Assembly: GCA_050945755.1 (NCBI GenBank)
Contig: JBMNTN010000051.1
Span: 1-14,378 of the forward strand
Source of the DNA: JAQVXR01 sp050945755
GTDB taxonomy: Bacteria > Bacillota > Dehalobacteriia > Dehalobacteriales > Dehalobacteriaceae
Length of the DNA stretch: 14,378 nucleotides
Reading direction: 5' to 3'
The first letter of the stretch is position 1. The number at the start of each line of letters is the position of its first letter. The position numbers and the translations under genes are program-made. Below are positions 7,735-14,356 of the stretch, one piece after another. A model generated the notes under the pieces. It searched no databases. It worked only from the letters and a program-made list of their open reading frames with translations, and had not been told where the DNA came from.

Positions 7735-7956
7735 TCAGTGATCCCTAAAAACCCTGTCCATTACATCCCGAAAATTAACATTATCATCAACCCGTCTTCC
7801 GATAAAATAACCAATTATCATGCAGAGCATAATAAACGCAGCTTGAAAAAAACCAAATATCACCACCATTAATCCGAATGCCAATCCAATAATTATCCCA
7901 ACTGTTTTTCCTTTATGGTATGTCCACAAATCAGAAAACACTTTTATCCAATCCAT
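7735..7956 (-). CDS. DUF2273 small integral membrane protein
   Basis: This 73-residue protein has a short basic and aromatic N-terminus (MDWIKVFSDLWTYHKGK). Two closely spaced hydrophobic segments (about 18-34 and 37-54) follow, then a charged tail with IGRRVDDNVNFRDVMD. That is the DUF2273 pattern. In staphylococci and many Clostridia such proteins are encoded beside Asp23 and AmaP, and the same trio occurs here. Its biochemical role is not established. An envelope-associated role with Asp23 and AmaP is inferred from that conserved neighbourhood. A GGGGGAT ribosome site precedes the ATG, and the gene lies 11 bases after amaP. Confidence 0.85.
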   Translation of the reverse strand: MDWIKVFSDLWTYHKGKTVGIIIGLAFGLMVVIFGFFQAAFIMLCMIIGYFIGRRVDDNVNFRDVMDRVFRDH

Positions 7957-7967
7957 GCCTATCCCCC

Positions 7968-8504
7968 TTAGTTTACACGGCCCTTTGTTTCCTGAGACAC
8001 TTCTGTGATCAACACTTTTACTTCAACCACATCCAAACCCGCAGTATCCTCAAGAAAACATTTTATTGCCTTTTGTAACTCTTGCGCCGATTCGGGAATA
8101 ATGGTACCAGGCAGCATTGCTGTTCTAATTAAAACAGCAGTTCCGGCAGGAGTAATTTTAATTAATGGTTTAACTTCCCGAACACCTTTTATCTGAAAAG
8201 CAGCTTTTTTTACCAATGTTTCTACAGCAGGAATAGTAATGTTGATTTGACCGTAGTCAGTTAACACTATTTTAGTCCAAGTCGCCGGTCTGCGGGAGAA
8301 GCCAATTAAGAGCAGACTAAACCCGGCAACTAAAACAGCAACTGAACAGATTCCGATAATCCAGCGCATATTAAGAGCAGTAAAAGCAGAATTGAGGTAA
8401 TCTAGGGGGATTGTCCAACCGAATGCCACAAATAATGTTAGCATACTTAAAGCTATCAACAAAAAAGCAAAAATAATCTGGATAGTCCGGTCAAATAATT
8501 TCAT
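7968..8504 (-). CDS. amaP: Alkaline shock response membrane anchor protein AmaP
   Basis: The 178-residue product has two transmembrane segments (about 7-30 and 47-68), then a soluble Asp23-like domain containing GVREVKPLIKITPAGTAVLIR. This is the AmaP layout. In Staphylococcus aureus AmaP anchors Asp23 to the membrane. The frame can be extended to a TTG six codons earlier, but GGAG at 8513-8516 is eight bases before the ATG at 8502-8504, and the protein then begins MKLFDRTIQ as typical AmaP proteins do. Asp23 is encoded just upstream and DUF2273 just downstream. A GC-rich hairpin separates it from asp23, so its level may be set by partial readthrough. Confidence 0.88.
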   Translation of the reverse strand: MKLFDRTIQIIFAFLLIALSMLTLFVAFGWTIPLDYLNSAFTALNMRWIIGICSVAVLVAGFSLLLIGFSRRPATWTKIVLTDYGQINITIPAVETLVKKAAFQIKGVREVKPLIKITPAGTAVLIRTAMLPGTIIPESAQELQKAIKCFLEDTAGLDVVEVKVLITEVSQETKGRVN

Positions 8505-8512
8505 CCCCATCA

Positions 8513-8516
8513 CTCC
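8513..8516 (-). promoter_or_regulatory. Ribosome binding site fixing the amaP start
   Basis: GGAG lies eight bases before the ATG at 8502-8504. It falls inside the longer frame that would begin at the TTG at 8520-8522, which lacks a comparable site. Confidence 0.65.
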
Positions 8517-8572
8517 AAGCAATTCAATCTAAGATTTGTTTATCAATAGTCACTGAATGTAATAGTGCAACT

Positions 8573-8603
8573 AAAACCCGGAACCCGGTAATCGGGTTCC
8601 GGG
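8573..8603 (-). terminator. GC-rich hairpin between asp23 and amaP
   Basis: CCCGGAACCCG (8577-8587) and CGGGTTCCGGG (8593-8603) form a perfect 11-bp stem with a five-base loop. Reading on the minus strand, only four T residues follow (8576-8573). It can act as a terminator or partial attenuator between asp23 and amaP, or protect the asp23 message from 3' decay. Confidence 0.75.
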
Positions 8604-8617
8604 GTATTATCTTATTA

Positions 8618-9007
8618 TTATTTTACCCTTGTTTCTTCTTCTCTAATCTCGGTGTTGGGAAATGCCACACCCTGAACGTGTACATTAATCTCTATTGCTT
8701 TTAGACCTGTCATCGTCTCTACAGCTTTTTTTACATTTTCCTGAATTTTAAATGCCACATCAGGTATGCGCACACCAAAGTCTACAATCACAAAAATATC
8801 AACAGCCGCCTCAGTTTCTCCTACTTCTACTTTTACCCCTTTAGAAAGATTCTTTCTCCCAAGCATTTCGGCAATTCCACCAACGACGCCGCCGCTCATT
8901 CCGGCAACCCCTTCTATTTCTGTAGCTGCTAGCCCGGCGATTATCGCTACCACATCATCTGCAATGCGCACCGAACCTGTATTATTGTCCGACACCGTTT
9001 TATCCAC
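8618..9007 (-). CDS. asp23: Asp23/Gls24 family envelope stress response protein
   Basis: The 129-residue protein carries the Asp23/Gls24 domain across nearly its whole length: GSVRIADDVVAIIAGLAATEIEGVAGM (11-37), GVKVEVGETEAAVDIFVIVDFGVRIPDVAFKIQENVKKAVE (57-97) and GLKAIEINVHVQGV (101-114). It has no signal peptide or membrane segment, which fits a cytoplasmic protein tethered by AmaP, encoded next. Its position after spoIIIA and before nusB also matches Bacillus YqhY, a member of the same family, so that symbol is an alternative. The start is GTG, with GGGGGTG nine bases upstream. It has its own strong vegetative promoter and is followed by a hairpin, so it can be expressed alone and above the level of the genes behind it. 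Confidence 0.92.
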   Translation of the reverse strand: MDKTVSDNNTGSVRIADDVVAIIAGLAATEIEGVAGMSGGVVGGIAEMLGRKNLSKGVKVEVGETEAAVDIFVIVDFGVRIPDVAFKIQENVKKAVETMTGLKAIEINVHVQGVAFPNTEIREEETRVK

Positions 9008-9054
9008 TGTTTTTTACACCCCCATAGCAGTTATTTCCAAACACAAGCAATAAT

Positions 9055-9083
9055 ATTATACCAGAACAAGCAGGAAATAACAA
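9055..9083 (-). promoter_or_regulatory. Sigma-A promoter of the asp23 cluster
   Basis: TTGTTA (9078-9083) and a perfect TATAAT (9055-9060) are separated by exactly 17 bases. The TGG just before the -10 makes an extended -10 element. Transcription would start about 40 bases before the asp23 GTG. This gives the envelope and nusB cluster vegetative expression independent of the sporulation operon upstream. Confidence 0.8.
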
Positions 9084-9099
9084 CGGATTGGTTTTTTCT

Positions 9100-9651
9100 C
9101 TAATTCTTAGTGGTTATCATAACTTCTTCATCAGAATGTCCGGTGGTATTAGATATTAGTTCCGTAATACCTAGCGAATCAATTTCATTAATACTCTGCC
9201 CTTTCACCACTACCATCACTGTTTCCGGAGAAATAAACACCGCAGCATCCTGGTACTGCTTCGCCTTAATAAGGTTTTCCAGCTTTAATTCATTTTCCAT
9301 AGCTTTTGTCAGTTCCAAAAGATTTTTCTGGGCATTTTTCCGCGCTGTATTACCTGTATTGGGATTATCAATGATTTCTTTTAAGATTTCCACCTGCTGA
9401 CTACGGATTTTTTCCCGGTCGATTCTATAATTGACAAAAAAATCTTCCATATCAAGACCACTGGGTATTATTTCAAAAGCCCTCTCTCCAAGCCGGGAAA
9501 CCGGTTCAACCTCCTGATTTTTCTCAGCGGAATGAGCTTTTGAACCAGGCGAAGAATAAAATGAACAAAAAATTGAAAATACCAGCCAAAAACAACAAAT
9601 TATTAAAATAATTATAAGAATATGACCCTTACGCATGGTCAGTACTCGCAT
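9100..9651 (-). CDS. spoIIIAH: Stage III sporulation protein AH
   Basis: The 183-residue product has one N-terminal membrane segment (about 10-31), a variable linker, then a helical region (about 70-125, FFVNYRIDREKIRSQQVEILKEIIDN) and a ring-building fold ending near DEEVMI. This is SpoIIIAH, distantly related to the EscJ/PrgK ring proteins of type III secretion. In the mother-cell membrane its extracellular domain meets forespore SpoIIQ and forms the channel that feeds the developing spore. The ATG lies two codons after spoIIIAG, with GGAGGG about 10 bases upstream. No clear terminator follows it before the asp23 promoter, so readthrough into asp23 during sporulation is possible. Confidence 0.92.
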   Translation of the reverse strand: MRVLTMRKGHILIIILIICCFWLVFSIFCSFYSSPGSKAHSAEKNQEVEPVSRLGERAFEIIPSGLDMEDFFVNYRIDREKIRSQQVEILKEIIDNPNTGNTARKNAQKNLLELTKAMENELKLENLIKAKQYQDAAVFISPETVMVVVKGQSINEIDSLGITELISNTTGHSDEEVMITTKN

Positions 9652-9655
9652 AGCA

Positions 9656-10252
9656 TCACATCCCTCCTCTCGTATATACCGTAATTCTGTGGGCAGGAAC
9701 CTGTAGAAGCCCCTGAACAGCTTTAAACAATTTTTCTTTTACCAATGGATCTTTAACTCCGTCAGCGACCACTAACACTCCCTGAATCTTCGGCATGCTT
9801 TCTTTTACCATCACCGGCTGTTGATTTCCCTCAAGCATGACAACTTCTCCATTTTGAGTAATTTCCTTCGTAATGCGCACCCCACCGGCCTGATCCTTTT
9901 CCTCAGTTTCTCTTTCTGTACTACTGACATTAACGGCATATTCCCGGGTTGGCCCTTCGGCATACACAACAGATACCGACACCTTTCCTACCCCGGCTAT
10001 TTCCCCGAGAATTCTTTCCAAACTGTCTTCAAGCCCCTCATCATGAACCGATACTACTTCCTTTTGAACACTGTTGTCCTCAACTATGGGGGAAAACGGC
10101 TCGGGTTGAGGTGTGGGCTTTTGAAACATGCTGGCCAGATTTAATACCAAAATTCCAATAAAAGCAGCCACTACCATTTTCACAATAAAAGGGATTTGAT
10201 CTTTAGTTAATTTGAGTATCCCGAGAAAATTATTTTTCCTTTCCTCAACCAT
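9656..10252 (-). CDS. spoIIIAG: Stage III sporulation protein AG
   Basis: The 198-residue product has a cytoplasmic N-terminus, one membrane segment (about 22-42), a proline-rich linker, and an extracellular domain with LEDSLERILGEIAGVGKVSVSVVY (74-97). It continues with a long polar insertion (about 108-140) and the conserved IQGVLVVADGV (156-166) and VPAHRITVY near the end. SpoIIIAG builds a large ring in the intermembrane space of the SpoIIIA-SpoIIQ complex. The polar insertion corresponds to the region that forms the beta-rich barrel in the Bacillus ring. GGGAGG lies six bases before the ATG. The gene sits between spoIIIAF and spoIIIAH with gaps of 15 and 4 bases. Confidence 0.93.
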   Translation of the reverse strand: MVEERKNNFLGILKLTKDQIPFIVKMVVAAFIGILVLNLASMFQKPTPQPEPFSPIVEDNSVQKEVVSVHDEGLEDSLERILGEIAGVGKVSVSVVYAEGPTREYAVNVSSTERETEEKDQAGGVRITKEITQNGEVVMLEGNQQPVMVKESMPKIQGVLVVADGVKDPLVKEKLFKAVQGLLQVPAHRITVYTRGGM

Positions 10253-10267
10253 TTCTTACCTCCCGAC

Positions 10268-10876
10268 TTACTGAGACACAATAACAACATGAATTTGTTC
10301 TTCCTGCAATCCATAAAAGTTCTTTAAAGCTTCTACCACCCGGTATTTAATCTCATTGTTTTCTGATTGCGCAGTCTTATTTGTCTCTTCATCAGAAATG
10401 CTGATTTTAATTGGTTCAATTGTGTTTTGCTCTTGTTGTTCCCCAATTCCTATTACCAGAACTGCCCTATCTATCTTGCCGTAATCAGGATGTTTTCCTG
10501 TCTCCTTAACTTCTACATCAGCTTCGACCCAAGCCACCCCCTTCACAAGTTTTACGATCGTCTCCATTTGTTTCGCCATACTATCTGCATACATCTCGGC
10601 TGCTTTTTCATTTATGTCCCGAGACAACTTTTCACCCTCTTGTAAGATAGAATTAAGTTCCATACCTTGGACTGGATCTTGCCAGGCAAATACTTCATAT
10701 GCGGTTTCCTGACGCAGCAAGCTAATTAACGGATTTAAGATGGAAACGAGAACAAACAATCCCATTACCATTTTTATGAACCGTTTTAGTTCGCTGGAAG
10801 GTAACATCATTTCTAAAAATCCCGCAATAAGAACAATAATTGTTACGTTTCGTACCAGCTCACTAATGGTTTGCAA
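10268..10876 (-). CDS. spoIIIAF: Stage III sporulation protein AF
   Basis: The 202-residue protein starts with two membrane segments (about 9-26 and 33-53; motif SSELKRFIKMVMGLFVLVSILNPL), as in SpoIIIAF, followed by a soluble domain facing the intermembrane space. It is a minor ring or platform component of the SpoIIIA complex. The reading frame opens at a TTG only 10 bases after the spoIIIAE stop. An in-frame TGA lies three codons upstream, so no earlier start is possible. AGGTAGGTGAT overlapping the spoIIIAE stop is the likely ribosome site. The weak start and overlapping site suggest low, coupled synthesis. Confidence 0.9.
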   Translation of the reverse strand: MQTISELVRNVTIIVLIAGFLEMMLPSSELKRFIKMVMGLFVLVSILNPLISLLRQETAYEVFAWQDPVQGMELNSILQEGEKLSRDINEKAAEMYADSMAKQMETIVKLVKGVAWVEADVEVKETGKHPDYGKIDRAVLVIGIGEQQEQNTIEPIKISISDEETNKTAQSENNEIKYRVVEALKNFYGLQEEQIHVVIVSQ

Positions 10877-10886
10877 ACAGCATCAC

Positions 10887-12047
10887 CTACCTAAACATCA
10901 TGGAAATATTAGCGGAACAAACGGTAATAGATAATACGAAGAAAAACATTAAACCCGCCGCCGCTACTACCGCAAAAACTAATATTAATGAATTGGCCAA
11001 TCCGTGCAGTGCATCGGCCAGTTGACTATTTCCAAAAGGTTGAATTATCGCCGCAACGATTCTATACATTAAAGACATGGCAATAATTTTGACTGCCGGT
11101 AAAGCACACATAATAAAAATCACAATAACGCCTAGAATTCCAATGCCATTTTTCAAAATCAAAGAGGTCCCGATAACTGTGTCCATGGCATCTGCCAAAG
11201 ATTTTCCGACAACCGGAATAAATACTCCCGCAGCAAATTTTGCCGCCTTAAATGTCAACCCATCTGCCACAGCCCCGGTAATCCCCTGCAAACTTAAAAA
11301 GCCCACAAATATCGTCATTACAATTCCCAATAAACCGATTGCTAAATCCTTAAAAAGTCCTGCCAATCTGTTGACTTTAAATTCGGGGGATATGTGACTG
11401 ACAACATTTAAAATTACCATAAAATAAATCATAGGGAAAATTACAGTTTTAATAATCGTAATAGCTAAAGTTAAGATCACCACCATTACCGGCTGAATCA
11501 AAGCAGCCGAAGTCACTCCTCCCATAGCAGCAAGCAATGTCAAGAGAACCGGCATCACCGCATAAAGAAAGCCTGACATATTTTCAATAGCTTCCTTCCC
11601 AGTGTTAATTGCCACGGAAAAAGAACTGAGAGCAATTGTAATCAATACAAGGTAAACCACCCCATGTGCCAGCAAAGAAATGTTTCCTTTGTCAAAAGTA
11701 CCCTGCAGGTTAGTTAAAACCGCTCCGGCAACTGCCAATATAATCAGTCTGGTAAGCAGTGCACTATTGGCTAGGATTTCCCGGAAGAAAAACCTGACTA
11801 ATCCCAAAAAAACATCTTTAGGATTCCAGGAAATTCGGCCTTCTTTGGCATCTTGATAAAGCTTTTCTATACTTAAATCCGGCAGATGCTCTTTTACTTC
11901 CTCATCAACTTTATTTACATACTTTTCTATTTCAGAAAAATCCAATGTCTCTGCAACTGATTTAGTATCTTCCCCCTGTGCCAGCGCAGGTAGGCAAACA
12001 GTTAATAATATAAAAATCATTAATAAAACACTAATCATCCTTGACAT
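10887..12047 (-). CDS. spoIIIAE: Stage III sporulation protein AE
   Basis: The 386-residue polytopic membrane protein begins with a cleavable-looking signal peptide (MSRMISVLLMIFILLTVCLPALA, then QGED). A charged extracellular segment (about 25-90) follows, then roughly seven hydrophobic helices up to the C-terminus. The conserved core includes TFDKGNISLLAHGVVYL, AALIQPVMVVILTLAITI and FIPVVGKSLADAMDTVIG, which identify SpoIIIAE, the largest integral component of the complex and its probable membrane platform. The frame extends seven codons further upstream, but AAGAGGTG lies five bases before the chosen ATG and nothing comparable precedes the longer start. Confidence 0.93.
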   Translation of the reverse strand: MSRMISVLLMIFILLTVCLPALAQGEDTKSVAETLDFSEIEKYVNKVDEEVKEHLPDLSIEKLYQDAKEGRISWNPKDVFLGLVRFFFREILANSALLTRLIILAVAGAVLTNLQGTFDKGNISLLAHGVVYLVLITIALSSFSVAINTGKEAIENMSGFLYAVMPVLLTLLAAMGGVTSAALIQPVMVVILTLAITIIKTVIFPMIYFMVILNVVSHISPEFKVNRLAGLFKDLAIGLLGIVMTIFVGFLSLQGITGAVADGLTFKAAKFAAGVFIPVVGKSLADAMDTVIGTSLILKNGIGILGVIVIFIMCALPAVKIIAMSLMYRIVAAIIQPFGNSQLADALHGLANSLILVFAVVAAAGLMFFFVLSITVCSANISMMFR

Positions 12048-12052
12048 ATTTA

Positions 12053-12060
12053 CACCTCTT
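12053..12060 (-). promoter_or_regulatory. Ribosome binding site fixing the spoIIIAE start
   Basis: AAGAGGTG lies five bases before the ATG at 12045-12047. It falls inside the longer reading frame starting at 12068, which lacks its own site. Confidence 0.7.
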
Positions 12061-12091
12061 GGGCGCATCGCTCATAAATCAATCGATAAAA

Positions 12092-12484
12092 TTAGGGAAG
12101 CAGCTTAATCACCGATTCCAAAATTGCCGCAATAATAGGAACAGCCAACACCATCACTAAAACTTTAGCGGCAAATTCTACTTTGGTGGCAATAGCGCCT
12201 TGGCCGGCATCACGACATATCTGAGCCCCAAACTCGGCAATATAAGCAATACCAATAATTTTGAATATGGTAGCTAAATAAAATTTATTAAGGCTTGCCC
12301 GTGTTGCAAGTTCATCAAATACTGTGACCACATGTGTGATTTTTGGTAAGATGTATAGAAAAATTAAAGACCCGGCAAGTACGCTCACTATAATACTCAA
12401 CCCAGGGATCCGACTATCTTGAATAAATACAATCATTAGAGTTGCCACGAGAGCCAATCCTAAAATAACAAATAAACCTTCCAC
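12092..12484 (-). CDS. spoIIIAD: Stage III sporulation protein AD
   Basis: The 130-residue membrane protein has about four hydrophobic segments (4-20, 28-48, 68-86, 103-127) and the SpoIIIAD signatures SLNKFYLATIFKIIGIAYIAEFGAQICRDAGQGAIATKVEFAAKV. SpoIIIAC and SpoIIIAD are small membrane subunits of the SpoIIIA complex and share a related helical pattern. The GTG start is preceded by GGGGGCGGA. It follows spoIIIAC by 19 bases. Confidence 0.93.
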   Translation of the reverse strand: MEGLFVILGLALVATLMIVFIQDSRIPGLSIIVSVLAGSLIFLYILPKITHVVTVFDELATRASLNKFYLATIFKIIGIAYIAEFGAQICRDAGQGAIATKVEFAAKVLVMVLAVPIIAAILESVIKLLP

Positions 12485-12503
12485 ACAATCCGCCCCCTGA
12501 TTG

Positions 12504-12704
12504 TTAGTAAAGGCTAAATACTGCTTTTACCTGGGTAAACAATGTGTTGATCACAGGCATTATCTTTAGTAAACCAATAGCCAGACCAACGACTAGCGTT
12601 AAATAGGCATATTCGTCTCTTCCCGCCTGTTTAAGGAAAGAATGCAAGATTGTCACGGCAATGGCCAATCCGGTTAGAAAAAAGATGACGCCGACATCAA
12701 CCAT
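12504..12704 (-). CDS. spoIIIAC: Stage III sporulation protein AC
   Basis: The 66-residue protein has two hydrophobic helices (about 4-23 and 33-58) joined by a short polar turn, LKQAGRDEYAYL. It has the standard SpoIIIAC length and pattern. It belongs to the membrane part of the SpoIIIA complex in the mother-cell membrane around the forespore. GGGAGTGGTG precedes the ATG. Confidence 0.92.
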   Translation of the reverse strand: MVDVGVIFFLTGLAIAVTILHSFLKQAGRDEYAYLTLVVGLAIGLLKIMPVINTLFTQVKAVFSLY

Positions 12705-12724
12705 CTTTCACCACTCCCTCTCTT

Positions 12725-13243
12725 CTAAATAAACAATAGTGTAATCAAAAAACCTATCATCCAGCCAAGACTTTGCCACAGCTTTTGAAACTGCTGGCGT
12801 TCTGTTTCCGCCTGTTTTTCCCGGCCAGCCAGCTGCGTCCTTATCATCGTAAGCCTCTTCTTTTGGTCTTCTCTATCTGAAATCCCTAAACCCAGTCCAA
12901 ACTGTTCTAAAATGTCCATATCTGATTTGTTCAAAACAAGACTGTTTTCCTTTTGTTTTAAAGACTTACACCAAGCTTCTGCTGCCGTTTGTCCCTGTCC
13001 GTTTACCAATTCTGTTGCGGTTTGTTTAAAAACTTCAGAAACCTGCCCACTTATCTGGCCAGCAACAGATTTCATGGCATCCGGAAGAGGGGTGGCAGCA
13101 AAAGCAATTTCCGTTTCCAATGACTGCAAAGCAAACTGCAACTGGCGCAGTTCATCGGCTCGTCGGGCTAGGTTCCGTCCTAGTACTAACCCTATTAGTC
13201 CGCAAGGAAAAATAACTAAAAGTGCACCTAGCAGCTTCAGCAT
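12725..13243 (-). CDS. spoIIIAB: Stage III sporulation protein AB
   Basis: The 172-residue product has an N-terminal membrane helix (about 3-20), a cytoplasmic helical domain (25-150) with RADELRQLQFALQSLETEIAFAATPLPDAM, and a C-terminal membrane helix (about 157-171). The middle domain is of the SpoIIIAB type, which resembles the cytoplasmic domain of GspF/PilC secretion-platform proteins. This fits a role next to the SpoIIIAA ATPase. The ATG overlaps the spoIIIAA stop by seven bases (ATGCTGA), so the two are translationally coupled. Confidence 0.92.
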   Translation of the reverse strand: MLKLLGALLVIFPCGLIGLVLGRNLARRADELRQLQFALQSLETEIAFAATPLPDAMKSVAGQISGQVSEVFKQTATELVNGQGQTAAEAWCKSLKQKENSLVLNKSDMDILEQFGLGLGISDREDQKKRLTMIRTQLAGREKQAETERQQFQKLWQSLGWMIGFLITLLFI

Positions 13244-14250
13244 TCTCCATCACCTTTCCAAATTGCTTGATGGTCAGTGTTATAGATAGATTCAACTGTT
13301 CCCGGACCTTTCCGACGGCTAAGAACGATATAACGATTAAAAACCCTTTGCCGAATAATTTCCCCAATCCCCGGCCGGGCTGTTACTTCCTCTAGACTCC
13401 TTCCGTGGGCAGTAGCAATAAGTTTTATGCCGGCATTAATTACTTCCTGAACAGCCATAACATCTGCCAGCGAACCTATCTCATCAGTGGCAATTACCTC
13501 CGGTCCCATCGACCTTACCAGCATCATCATCCCTTCCGCTTTAGGGCAGGCATCCAAAACATCAGTACAATGTCCTATAGGCATTTGTGGTACACCATAC
13601 CGGCAGCCGGCGATCTCAGACCTTTCATCAACCACCGCCACTTGTACTGGAGATAAACCTGTAAAACCATCAGAAATAGAAGCAACAATATCTCTTAATA
13701 TTGTGGTTTTACCACAACGGGGTGGAGAAATAATGATAGTATGCTGTAACTGACGCCCTTGTAAAAGATACCTCAGTATCCGGGCAGAGGCTCCAGGTAT
13801 AAAACGAGCCACCCGTACGTTAATACTTGATATCTGTTTTAAAGTTTTAATTTGTCCTGCTTCAATCACAGTATGACCGGTAAAACCTACTCGGTGTCCC
13901 CCTGATAATGTCAAATATCCCTTTTGCAACTCTTCCTCCAAGGCATATACCGAACAATTACACATCATAATTACGGTCTTGCGGATTATTTCCGGTGTAC
14001 ATATAAAAGCTTGGTGTCGGGAATTTATAATTGATCCCTGCTGTCCCAAATAATAATCGTTTTCCGTACATCGAAAGAGAGCAGGGGCACCAATTCGCAA
14101 TCTAATTTCTTCCAGGTTGTTATATTTTTCAAGAGGTAATCTTACCATTAGATCCCTTAATTCCGGTGCCAGGAAGGGGAAAATTTCCCGGTTAATCCGC
14201 TCCCCCATTGACGTTTTTTCCAGCACCGTTTGCCGCTTTAGGTTTATCAC
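13237..14250 (-). CDS. spoIIIAA: Stage III sporulation protein AA, ATPase
   Basis: From the chosen GTG the product is 337 residues. It has an N-terminal domain with LEEIRLRIGAPALF and the conserved LSGGHRVGFTG (about 115-125). The RecA-like ATPase core carries a P-loop, PPRCGKTT (176-183), a Walker B-like VAVVDERSE (204-212) and EVIATDEIG (251-259). SpoIIIAA is a relative of type II and type IV secretion ATPases and powers the SpoIIIA channel in the mother cell. The frame extends 10 codons upstream to an ATG at 14280, but AAGGGAGGGA is six bases before the GTG at 14248-14250. The upstream ATG lies inside the possible -10 element. It is the first gene of the operon and overlaps spoIIIAB. Confidence 0.95.
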   Translation of the reverse strand: MINLKRQTVLEKTSMGERINREIFPFLAPELRDLMVRLPLEKYNNLEEIRLRIGAPALFRCTENDYYLGQQGSIINSRHQAFICTPEIIRKTVIMMCNCSVYALEEELQKGYLTLSGGHRVGFTGHTVIEAGQIKTLKQISSINVRVARFIPGASARILRYLLQGRQLQHTIIISPPRCGKTTILRDIVASISDGFTGLSPVQVAVVDERSEIAGCRYGVPQMPIGHCTDVLDACPKAEGMMMLVRSMGPEVIATDEIGSLADVMAVQEVINAGIKLIATAHGRSLEEVTARPGIGEIIRQRVFNRYIVLSRRKGPGTVESIYNTDHQAIWKGDGEC

Positions 14251-14253
14251 CTT

Positions 14254-14263
14254 TGTCCCTCCC
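14254..14263 (-). promoter_or_regulatory. Ribosome binding site fixing the spoIIIAA start
   Basis: A purine-rich AAGGGAGGGA stands just ahead of the GTG start at 14248-14250. It lies downstream of the alternative ATG at 14280 and so argues for the shorter protein. Confidence 0.75.
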
Positions 14264-14269
14264 TTGCTG

Positions 14270-14285
14270 CTAATATACATATTAG
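14270..14285. repeat. 16-bp palindrome over the spoIIIA promoter
   Basis: CTAATAT-AC-ATATTAG is a perfect inverted repeat of seven bases with a two-base centre. A third copy of ATATTAG lies at 14296-14302 in direct orientation, 17 bases from the second. The palindrome covers the possible -10 element, as an operator would. Confidence 0.6.
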
Positions 14286-14301
14286 ACGGGCTTTTATATT
14301 A
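14272..14301 (-). promoter_or_regulatory. Possible sigma-E promoter of the spoIIIA operon
   Basis: On the minus strand, TAATATA (14295-14301) matches six of seven positions of the sigma-E -35 pattern. TGTATATT (14272-14279) lies 15 bases downstream and matches five of eight positions of the -10 pattern. spoIIIA operons are known to be sigma-E dependent. The -10 match is only partial. Confidence 0.4.
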
Positions 14302-14305
14302 GAAC

Positions 14306-14333
14306 AAAAAAGCAGGAACCCTTAAGCCCCCGC
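14306..14333 (-). terminator. Terminator upstream of spoIIIAA
   Basis: On the minus strand GCGGGGGC (14333-14326) can pair with GTTCCTGC (14319-14312) as RNA, using three G-U pairs, around a six-base loop. Six T residues follow at once (14311-14306). It would end transcription from a gene to the right of the window and insulate spoIIIA. Confidence 0.65.
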
Positions 14334-14356
14334 CGTGTTTCAAATAGCATGCCAAT

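Noticed and set aside
7283..14280. CRISPR arrays, tRNA or rRNA genes
   Set aside because: The region is packed with protein-coding genes and very short gaps. I found no regularly spaced repeats or cloverleaf-like sequence.
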